From NCBI GenBank assembly GCA_934700385.1, contig CAKUXO010000021.1, positions 1-27,261 of the forward strand: a stretch of 27,261 bases of DNA. Reading direction: 5' to 3'. Position 1 is the stretch's first letter. Every line of letters begins with the position of its first letter. Position numbers and translations under genes: made by a program. The DNA comes from an uncultured Candidatus Melainabacteria bacterium. Its GTDB lineage: Bacteria; Cyanobacteriota; Vampirovibrionia; Gastranaerophilales; Gastranaerophilaceae. Shown here piece by piece: positions 15,989 to 21,696 of this stretch. Under the pieces are notes generated by a model. It was not told where the DNA came from, did no database searches, and saw only the letters and a program-made list of their open reading frames with translations.

Positions 15989-16894
15989 ATGAATATTTCC
16001 CCAATTAATTCAAATTTAATTCAAAGTAATTACAAAACTAATAATGTTCAAAAAGCGCAAAATGTTAGCTTTTCAGGTTATGTTAAAACAACTTCCCCAG
16101 TTTATATGATTGATATTAAAGGAAGTGTCATTAAATTTTCTAACATTGATGAGGCGCAAGAAAAACTTGGTGTAGATAAAAAAGAATTATATGACAAAGT
16201 AAAAAATGGTGAATATTTTGATAATTTTGCAATTGTATATGCTGAAGATATTGAAAAAAATGTTCCCGATTTAGAAAAAATTAATGAAGCCGCTAAAAAT
16301 ATAAAAGAAACAAGTTTTTATCTTGTTGATATGTTTGGCGAGTATAGAAAATATGGTTCTTTAAAAGAAGCAGCTTGCGATTTAAAAATACCAGCAGATA
16401 ACATTAGCTCTGCTTTAAATAAAAGAAGGCAAACGGTTGGCGGTTTGGTTGCTTATAGACCGTCTGAAATGGAAACTTTAAATGAAAATGGAAAAGTTGA
16501 GATTGATGATTGCAGGGTTTCGGCTGCTAAAAAAATTCTTGAACATAGAAACAGAAATAATCTAGACGCATATACAACTCCATTTAAAGGTAAAAAATGG
16601 GCTGATCCTGTTTATGTAATTGACATTCATTCTCGTTATAGAAAATATCCTTCTAAATTAGCTGCTTCTTATGCGCTAAATGTTGATCATGCTACTTTGG
16701 TTACTGCCTTAAGAAAAGGTAAAGGAATTGGCGATTATGCAATTAAGAAAGCAAGCGATGTTGAAATAACTCATCTTGACGAAGAAAAAGTTGAAGAAAT
16801 CAGACAAAAACTTATAGATAACAAGAAAGAAAAAATAAATGAAAATAATGCCATATCAACTTACGCAAAAGCATTTATCATCAACAAAGACTAA
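15989..16894 (+). CDS. NUMOD-like repeat protein, three repeats
   Basis: 301 residues without Sec signal or membrane segment. AAGG eight bases upstream supports the start. The leader MNISPINSN runs to NVSFSG (25-30), matching the pattern of the 5089-11486 genes. Three repeats of about 52 residues follow at 37-89, 109-160 and 207-259: a beta hairpin (V/FYLVD..G.YRKY), then S..EAA..L.I....I..AL, then a closing strand ending in AI..A.D or VAYRPSE. This resembles the NUMOD1-type helix-turn-helix modules found beside homing endonucleases, but no nuclease domain is present. A second Phe-Lys-Gly (199-201) precedes repeat three. The next gene overlaps its 3' end by 56 bp. DNA binding is inferred from the repeat type and not certain. 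Confidence 0.65.
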   Translation: MNISPINSNLIQSNYKTNNVQKAQNVSFSGYVKTTSPVYMIDIKGSVIKFSNIDEAQEKLGVDKKELYDKVKNGEYFDNFAIVYAEDIEKNVPDLEKINEAAKNIKETSFYLVDMFGEYRKYGSLKEAACDLKIPADNISSALNKRRQTVGGLVAYRPSEMETLNENGKVEIDDCRVSAAKKILEHRNRNNLDAYTTPFKGKKWADPVYVIDIHSRYRKYPSKLAASYALNVDHATLVTALRKGKGIGDYAIKKASDVEITHLDEEKVEEIRQKLIDNKKEKINENNAISTYAKAFIINKD

Positions 16895-17930
16895 GACATC
16901 GACTTCTTCAATACAAAACCAAGTTGAATTTTCAAGTGAAAAATACCATGGTGCTTATTACACTGTTGATATCCACGGCAGATATCGCAAGTTTAAAGAT
17001 TTAAGTGAGCTTGCAAAATTTTTAAAAGAAACCCCAGGTAATGTTACAAGGCAAACAAAAAGCGGAAAAAGTGTTAACGATTATGCAATTTTAAAAGCAC
17101 CTGATGTTGAAGTGGTTGAAGTTGATAAAGATAAAATTGAAGAAGCAAGAAAAAGCGTTAGGCAAAGAGAAGTTTATTTAATTGATAAAAATGGAATTGC
17201 TGTTAAATATCCATCAATTAAAGAAGCTGCAATAGAAAATAATCTTTGCCAAGATGGCATAAGTAAATGTGTTCATGATAGGGCGAATTATGTTGGTAAT
17301 TTCGTTGCGCTAAGACCAAAAGACATTGAAAGAAAAGATGAAAATGGAAATATCTATCTTAATCAATTAACTATTGATACTGCTAAATTGGTTTTAAAAC
17401 ACAAAAGAAAATCTTTAAATGATAATGATATTTCTTTTAGTGGTGATTGTAAAACACATCCTGTTTATTTAATTAACGCTTTTGGTGAGTATAAAAAATA
17501 TCCTAGTTTAAATGCAGCTGCTCAAGATATTGGTGTTACTTATTCATCTATTTTTCATGCTGTTCATGAAACAAATTCCCCTTGTGTAGGTGGCTATGCA
17601 ATTCGTTACGCAGATGATATTGAAACCGTTAAGGTTGATAAAGAAAAAATTAATGAAGCTAAAAGTAAAATTAAAGAAAGAAGTTTATATTTAGTTGATA
17701 TTAATGGCTCTATAAGAAAATTTCCAACCATTGAAACTGCTTCAAAAGAAATGAATATTTCTAATAGTTCAATTTCTCATAGCTTAAATTTTTATACTTA
17801 TACAGCAGAAAAATATGTTGCCTATCGCCCATCTCAAATAGAAATGCTTGATTCAAGAGGTAATCTTATTATAAATAAAGAAGTAATCGAAGAAGCAAAA
17901 CAAAGACTTCAAAAAAGATTTAGACGCTAG
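16839..17930 (+). CDS. NUMOD-like repeat protein, four repeats
   Basis: 363 residues, a tandem duplicate of the preceding gene in the +1 frame. Its first residues (MKIMPYQ, polar Ser/Thr/Lys/Gln stretch, VEFSS at 29-33) fit the shared leader in length and layout, which argues for a genuine start; no strong ribosome binding site precedes it, so coupling to the upstream gene is likely. Repeats lie at 39-92, 111-163, 208-262 and 282-334. They alternate between a type ending in YAI..A.D(I/V)E and a type ending in VA.RP..IE, with ISFSG (198-202) before the third. Over both genes the order is A-B-A and A-B-A-B, so one B repeat is missing where the two genes meet. The 3' end overlaps the convergent calpain-like gene by 11 bp. 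Confidence 0.62.
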   Translation: MKIMPYQLTQKHLSSTKTKTSTSSIQNQVEFSSEKYHGAYYTVDIHGRYRKFKDLSELAKFLKETPGNVTRQTKSGKSVNDYAILKAPDVEVVEVDKDKIEEARKSVRQREVYLIDKNGIAVKYPSIKEAAIENNLCQDGISKCVHDRANYVGNFVALRPKDIERKDENGNIYLNQLTIDTAKLVLKHKRKSLNDNDISFSGDCKTHPVYLINAFGEYKKYPSLNAAAQDIGVTYSSIFHAVHETNSPCVGGYAIRYADDIETVKVDKEKINEAKSKIKERSLYLVDINGSIRKFPTIETASKEMNISNSSISHSLNFYTYTAEKYVAYRPSQIEMLDSRGNLIINKEVIEEAKQRLQKRFRR

Positions 17931-18918
17931 ATTGATAAACTGTGTAGTCATCAAGATTTAAAAGTTCTTGTCTATTTACTTCAATTTCTTCTGCTGTATT
18001 CCAAGGGTTAACAAGTGTAACTGTGTCATCATTGACATCAACTACGCTATAAGCATGCGACCCAACTAAATATGCGTTATTACCATTTGGATTTCTTACT
18101 TCTGTATATCGTTTAGCATCTCCATTTTCAAAAACAACCGCTGTATTTTCTTTATCGTTTTCAAAATTTTCAAGTGCTTGATTTGCCATTAATTTAACCG
18201 TATCATCAAAACTTTTATAGTTTAAATAATTTGAATTATAAAGTTCATCTTTTGAAATTGTATATTTTTCGGTTTCAGATGAATCTTCGCCTTGTTTTTG
18301 AATATCAATTGTTCCATCTTTATTAATTGAATTAATTGTATATTCTGTATTTTTATTTAATTTAATGTCATTACCTTGTGTATCTTTTAAAAATAAATCT
18401 TCATTATTTAAAATTGAGCCTTGGAATTTTAAACCAATCGTCATAGCACTTTTGCTGCCTGTTTTATCCTCACATAGTGTTTTTCCGATTTCACCTGTAA
18501 AAAGATAATTGATTAAATCAAGTGAAATTCCTGTTAAATTGTCATCTGGGTTAACATAAAAACTATCTAGTGTTTCATTATTTGATTCATTTAAACATTT
18601 TTCAAATGCTAGTTCAATTAATGTCATATCACTATCGCCTGTGGCATATTGCCTTTCAGGGTCATTTTGCGCATTTTCAATTTCTTCTTGAGTTACATTA
18701 TATGTTTCATCAAGTCCTTTAAATGTAACATCATAGCTTTTTTCACTATTTGAATCGTTGATATTAATTGAATTTTCAAGGGTTTTAGCGCCTTTTGTTG
18801 TTTGCGCCATAGAAAAAATGCTTGCTATTAAAGCACAATCATTTAAATCATTTTGATAAATTGCGCTATCTATTTTTCCGTTAACTTGCGTATTAATATT
18901 ATTTAAACTTGTATCCAT
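17920..18918 (-). CDS. Calpain-like (family C2) cysteine protease, downstream copy
   Basis: 332 residues, no signal peptide. The papain/calpain-fold active site is complete: oxyanion-hole Q22 and nucleophile C28 in YQNDLNDCALIASIFSMAQ, H288 in GSHAYSVVDV, and N304 in TLVNPW. The HAYSV and LVNPW motifs with their short spacing are those of calpains (peptidase C2). TLIELAFEKCLNE (99-111) corresponds to the calpain segment around EKAYAK. Calpains cleave proteins at few sites; no EF-hand or C2 domain is attached. AAAGGTATAAA precedes the start. It lies 24 bp after its paralogue, so the two form an operon. The N-terminus (MDTSLNNINTQVNGKID) is nearly the same in both copies and differs from the Phe-x-Gly leader. 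Confidence 0.78.
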   Translation of the reverse strand: MDTSLNNINTQVNGKIDSAIYQNDLNDCALIASIFSMAQTTKGAKTLENSININDSNSEKSYDVTFKGLDETYNVTQEEIENAQNDPERQYATGDSDMTLIELAFEKCLNESNNETLDSFYVNPDDNLTGISLDLINYLFTGEIGKTLCEDKTGSKSAMTIGLKFQGSILNNEDLFLKDTQGNDIKLNKNTEYTINSINKDGTIDIQKQGEDSSETEKYTISKDELYNSNYLNYKSFDDTVKLMANQALENFENDKENTAVVFENGDAKRYTEVRNPNGNNAYLVGSHAYSVVDVNDDTVTLVNPWNTAEEIEVNRQELLNLDDYTVYQSSV

Positions 18919-18942
18919 TTTATACCTTTGTGTGTTGTTTTA

Positions 18943-19932
18943 TTAAACATTTGGTGAATATACTTTAAAACTATCTAAGCTAAAAAGTTCCTCTTTATTA
19001 ATAGTTATTTCTTCAGATGTATCCCAAGGATTAACCAATGTTACTGAGTCATCATTTGAATCAATAACGCTATAAGCATGGTTTGAACCTAGGCTTATTT
19101 CTTCCCCATTAGAATCTTCAATTTCAGAAAAGTCACTATCTTCCATATTTGCAAAAACAAGGGCTGTGTTTTCTTTATCGTTTTCAAATTCTTTAAACAT
19201 ATCGTCAATCATTTCAAGAGTTATATCTTGATTTGATTTTAAATTATTAAAGTTAGAGTTAAATAATTCTTCTTGCGAAATTGTATATTTTTTGCCCCCA
19301 AAAATAAAATTTTTAGGTGATTCAATTTCTAAAGAACCATCTTTATTATATGAAGTTACTTTATATTCTTTATTTTTATCTAATTGGATATCATTTCCAT
19401 CTGTATCTTTTAAATTAATATCTTCGTTACTATAAATTGTATCTGTAGATTGAATTACATCCATCATAGATTGCAAGTCTTTTTCTTTGTCGTAACTAAC
19501 AGATTCTCCTGTTTCACCTGTAAATAAATAGCTTACAAGGTTAGGCGAAACACCATTTAATTTATCTTCTTTTTGACTTATAACGGTTTCATTTTTTGTT
19601 TCATTTAAACATTTTTCAACTGCAAGCTCAATTAATGTCATATCGTCATCCCCTGTAGAATATTGTCTTTCAGGGTTATTTTGAGCATTTTTTATATCAG
19701 AATCAGAAATTGTATAGGTTTCATTAATTCCTTTAAAGGTGACATCATAACTTTTTTCACCGTTAGAATTATTAATATTAATTGAATTTTCAATGTTTTT
19801 AGCGCCATCTTCAGTTTGAGCCATAGAAAAAACACTTGAAATTAAACCACAATCACCTAAATTGTGTTGTTGAATGTTGTTATCTATTTTGCCATTAACT
19901 TGTGTGGTGATATTATTTAAACTTAAATCCAT
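18943..19932 (-). CDS. Calpain-like (family C2) cysteine protease, upstream copy
   Basis: 329 residues, paralogous to the downstream copy over its whole length. Active-site residues Q22, C28 (QQHNLGDCGLISSVFSMA), H285 (GSNHAYSVID) and N301 (TLVNPW) are all kept, and its GDC is closer to the classical calpain motif than the NDC of the other copy. Divergence is greatest at 115-240, between the two halves of the active site, where substrate recognition could be expected. No Sec signal or membrane helix is present, so it acts in the cytosol or leaves by another route. Its ribosome binding site AAAGG lies inside a hairpin. Confidence 0.8.
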   Translation of the reverse strand: MDLSLNNITTQVNGKIDNNIQQHNLGDCGLISSVFSMAQTEDGAKNIENSININNSNGEKSYDVTFKGINETYTISDSDIKNAQNNPERQYSTGDDDMTLIELAVEKCLNETKNETVISQKEDKLNGVSPNLVSYLFTGETGESVSYDKEKDLQSMMDVIQSTDTIYSNEDINLKDTDGNDIQLDKNKEYKVTSYNKDGSLEIESPKNFIFGGKKYTISQEELFNSNFNNLKSNQDITLEMIDDMFKEFENDKENTALVFANMEDSDFSEIEDSNGEEISLGSNHAYSVIDSNDDSVTLVNPWDTSEEITINKEELFSLDSFKVYSPNV

Positions 19933-19940
19933 ACTTGATA

Positions 19941-19960
19941 CCTTTATATTTATATAAAGG
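19941..19960 (-). promoter_or_regulatory. Hairpin sequestering the ribosome binding site of the calpain operon
   Basis: On the minus strand CCTTTATA, loop TAAA, TATAAAGG forms a perfect 8-bp stem. The AAAGG of its 3' arm is the Shine-Dalgarno sequence, 8 bases before the ATG at 19932. The AU-rich stem could melt with temperature or be opened by a protein. Confidence 0.5.
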
Positions 19961-20040
19961 TTATATACTTATAAAAATTGCTTGATTATTAAAAAATGTT
20001 ACAAAAATTGATTGATAGGGATTGAGATTTAAGATATATT

Positions 20041-20073
20041 AAACGGCTCTCACCATAAAAGTAAGAGCCGTTT
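20041..20073. repeat. 10-bp perfect hairpin, possible terminator
   Basis: AAACGGCTCT (20041-20050) pairs with AGAGCCGTTT (20064-20073) around a 13-base loop. It ends in TTT on both strands, so it could terminate weakly in either direction. No gene reads directly into it. Confidence 0.5.
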
Positions 20074-20084
20074 CGACTTCTAAA

Positions 20085-20115
20085 GGGCTATTGGTAGCTT
20101 CGCAAACTACCACCC
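20085..20115. repeat. Second hairpin next to a gene remnant
   Basis: TGGTAG (20092-20097) pairs with CTACCA (20107-20112), and an outer GGG/CCC pair (20085-20087 with 20113-20115) can extend it across small bulges. With the hairpin at 20041 it forms a compact structured block in otherwise AT-rich sequence. Together with the remnant it accounts for most of the 19933-20305 gap. Confidence 0.4.
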
Positions 20116-20123
20116 TATATTAA

Positions 20124-20309
20124 TATTATTTACCTTATTCCCCATTTTGTCAAGGCGCTAACAAATTGCAATCCGGAACAATAACAACAATTCAAAATAA
20201 AAAAATAGATGTCGATGGCGCCTATAAGGTTATATCAAGTAACCATACAATTAATGGTACAAAAGAAGAAGTTTCTGTATCTGTAAAAAAATACAAAAAA
20301 ACAAACTAG
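20124..20309 (+). pseudogene. C-terminal remnant of an unidentified gene
   Basis: An open frame of 61 codons begins right after a TAA (20121) and has no ATG; a TTG at 20166 is the only possible start. The last part (LQSGTITTIQNKKIDVDGAY, then KVISSNHTINGTKEE) looks like real protein. The G-A-Y-K-V-x6-H arrangement resembles the C-termini of phage tail or late-control proteins, but this is a weak guess. No start and no ribosome binding site suggest a decayed 3' end left after a deletion. It overlaps the stop of the convergent small secreted protein by 4 bp. Confidence 0.4.
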
Positions 20310-20590
20310 TTATTTACATATTTAGGGGGATGGTCAATTATATATTGATAGAGAGGAACTTCAACTTCATTGTTCCACGCATTTAATGGTGAAGTATCAA
20401 CTGATTCTGTTGGGGATATTACAACAGTGTACTTATTATGAAAATCCTCTTTTAATTTTCTGGCATACGCTTGAAATTCAGAATCATCATAGAATTTAAC
20501 ATTATCGTTTGCACCCTCTTTCCACCCTGGGGCACAGAAAGCAGGTGTTGCAAGAAATAAAATAGATAATGTTATAAAAAATATTTTCAT
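20306..20590 (-). CDS. Small secreted protein of unknown function
   Basis: 94 residues. Residues 1-20 are a clear Sec signal peptide (MKIFFITLSILFLATPAFCA) with cleavage predicted before Pro-Gly-Trp. AAGGA six bases before the ATG and a near-consensus promoter support expression. The mature 74 residues are polar with a predicted central helix (SEFQAYARKLKEDFHNKY), no cysteine and no membrane segment, so a soluble periplasmic or extracellular protein is expected. I do not recognise the family. The cysteine at 19 is not in a convincing lipobox. Confidence 0.75.
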   Translation of the reverse strand: MKIFFITLSILFLATPAFCAPGWKEGANDNVKFYDDSEFQAYARKLKEDFHNKYTVVISPTESVDTSPLNAWNNEVEVPLYQYIIDHPPKYVNN

Positions 20591-20607
20591 AGTTAATCCT
20601 TATATAC

Positions 20608-20635
20608 ATTATAGCACATGGAGGGATTTTTTAAA
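20608..20635 (-). promoter_or_regulatory. Promoter of the small secreted protein, extended -10
   Basis: On the minus strand TGCTATAAT gives a perfect extended -10 (TATAAT at 20613-20608), with TTTAAA as a weak -35 after 16 bp. The start would lie about 10 bases before the coding sequence, just covering the AAGGA site. Confidence 0.65.
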
Positions 20636-20711
20636 GTGGGTAAAAATAACGTTTTCAATCTCATTCAAAGATGATTATCAATAATATGGTGAAAATCACT
20701 ATTTTTATAAT

Positions 20712-20885
20712 AAAAAAAATGTTTAACTTAAAAGTCAAACATTTATAAACACGAGGATATCAAGAGAGAGTAAAAATATCTTTTTTGTTTTTATCAATCA
20801 AATCAAATTGATTGATAAAAAATCTATTGTTTAATTTTCAGTGTCGCTGTTCCTTACTCTTTAATAAAGTTTTTTGTGTTTTAAA
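20712..20885 (-). ncRNA. Possible structured small RNA, minus strand
   Basis: This gap between the small secreted protein and the glycosyltransferase holds nested complementarity. AAACAC (near 20880) pairs with GTGTTT (near 20750), AGAGTA (near 20863) with TACTCT (near 20770), and a 14-bp perfect hairpin sits in the middle (20788-20821). On the minus strand the 3' end has a hairpin (20744-20717, AAATGTTT/AAACATTT) followed by eight Ts, which is a terminator with no protein gene upstream. The long rod with bubbles recalls 6S RNA in outline only. No clear promoter is seen, and the plus strand has a TATAAT at 20706-20711, so the orientation is uncertain. Confidence 0.3.
20788..20821. repeat. 14-bp perfect inverted repeat
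   Basis: TTTTTATCAATCAA (20788-20801) and TTGATTGATAAAAA (20808-20821) pair without mismatch around a 6-base loop. No T-run beyond the stem on either strand. It is either the central stem of a structured RNA or a DNA operator; it is the longest perfect inverted repeat I found. Confidence 0.6.
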
Positions 20886-20919
20886 AATTGCCTTTTTTGT
20901 TCGATTTTTCTTAAAAAAC

Positions 20920-20948
20920 TTTACAAAAGTTAATATTAATATTAAAAT
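20920..20948 (+). promoter_or_regulatory. Promoter of the glycosyltransferase gene
   Basis: TTTACA (20920-20925), 17 bp, then TAAAAT (20943-20948). Transcription would start about five bases before the ATG at 20960, giving an almost leaderless mRNA, which fits the absence of a Shine-Dalgarno sequence. Confidence 0.45.
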
Positions 20949-20959
20949 ATAAAGCTATA

Positions 20960-21667
20960 ATGGCTTATTTAATTGTAATTCCAACTTATAATGAGGTTGA
21001 AAATATCTCATCATTATTAGAAAAAATCAATTCAACCTTAATTGGTTATGATTTTTCGGTTTTAGTTGTGGATGATAATTCAACTGATGGCACAAAAGAT
21101 GTTTTATCTGAATTGAAATTAAAATATTCCAATCTCTTTGTTTTAGAACGCAGTGGAAAACTTGGGCTTGCAAGCGCTTATATCGACGGTTTTAAATTTG
21201 GTTTAAAAAAAGGTTTTAATTATTTCATTCAATTTGACGCTGATTTTTCTCATAATCCGATTTATCTTCCTCAAATGTTTGATGAACTTTTAGAGTTTGA
21301 TGTTGTTATTGGTTCAAGAAACATTAAAAATGGCGGGGTCAAAAATTGGGGAATTTTAAGAAATTTGATTTCTAAAGGTGGTTCTTTTTATTCAAGATTG
21401 GTTTTAAATTGCCCAATTCATGATTTAACTGGCGGTTTTAACGGTTGGAGAAAAGAAGTTTTAGAAAAAATTAATTTTGAAAAAATAATTTCAAAAGGAT
21501 ATTGTTTTCAAATTGAAATGAAATATCGTGCTTTTAAAAATGGCGCTAAAATCAAGGAATTTCCTATCGTTTTTAAAGATAGAACACAAGGAAAATCTAA
21601 AATGAGCAAAAATATTTTTTTTGAAGCACTCTTAAACGTTTTAAAAATAAGATTTAATAAAAATTAA
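20960..21667 (+). CDS. Polyprenol-phosphate mannose synthase-like glycosyltransferase (GT2)
   Basis: Transfers a sugar, typically mannose from GDP-mannose, to a polyprenyl phosphate at the cytoplasmic membrane face, providing lipid-linked donors for glycans or protein glycosylation. The DPM1-type motifs are all present: VIPTYNEVENI (6-16), VVDDNSTDGT (36-45), the metal-binding DADFSHNP (93-100), GSRNIKNGG, DLTGGFNGWR and the C-terminal RTQGKSKMSK. It has 235 residues and ends without the C-terminal membrane domain some bacterial relatives carry, so it is the soluble single-domain form. The donor sugar cannot be proved from sequence. It converges on valS across a shared terminator. Confidence 0.9.
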   Translation: MAYLIVIPTYNEVENISSLLEKINSTLIGYDFSVLVVDDNSTDGTKDVLSELKLKYSNLFVLERSGKLGLASAYIDGFKFGLKKGFNYFIQFDADFSHNPIYLPQMFDELLEFDVVIGSRNIKNGGVKNWGILRNLISKGGSFYSRLVLNCPIHDLTGGFNGWRKEVLEKINFEKIISKGYCFQIEMKYRAFKNGAKIKEFPIVFKDRTQGKSKMSKNIFFEALLNVLKIRFNKN

Positions 21668-21696
21668 AAAGGCGAGAATTAATCTCGCCTTTGGTT
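21666..21696. terminator. Bidirectional terminator between the glycosyltransferase gene and valS
   Basis: AAAGGCGAGA (21668-21677) and TCTCGCCTTT (21683-21692) form a 10-bp perfect stem with a 5-base loop. A-run before and T-rich sequence after make it work on both strands. It overlaps or touches both stop regions. Confidence 0.85.

Noticed and set aside
18712..18730. TFKG in the calpain-like proteins (residues 65-68) as another copy of the Phe-x-Gly leader motif
   Set aside because: It lies inside the protease domain, well after the catalytic Cys28, and the N-termini of these proteins follow a different pattern, so it is probably coincidence.
20107..20116. AGGGTGGTA on the minus strand, the core of a T-box antiterminator
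   Set aside because: No stem I, specifier loop or amino-acid-related gene is associated; upstream is a gene remnant and downstream a calpain-like gene. The match is short enough for chance.
20528..20540. Lipobox in the 94-residue secreted protein (cysteine 19)
   Set aside because: The residues before the cysteine (TPAF) do not match the Leu-x-x-Cys lipobox, and an ordinary signal peptidase site AFCA follows.
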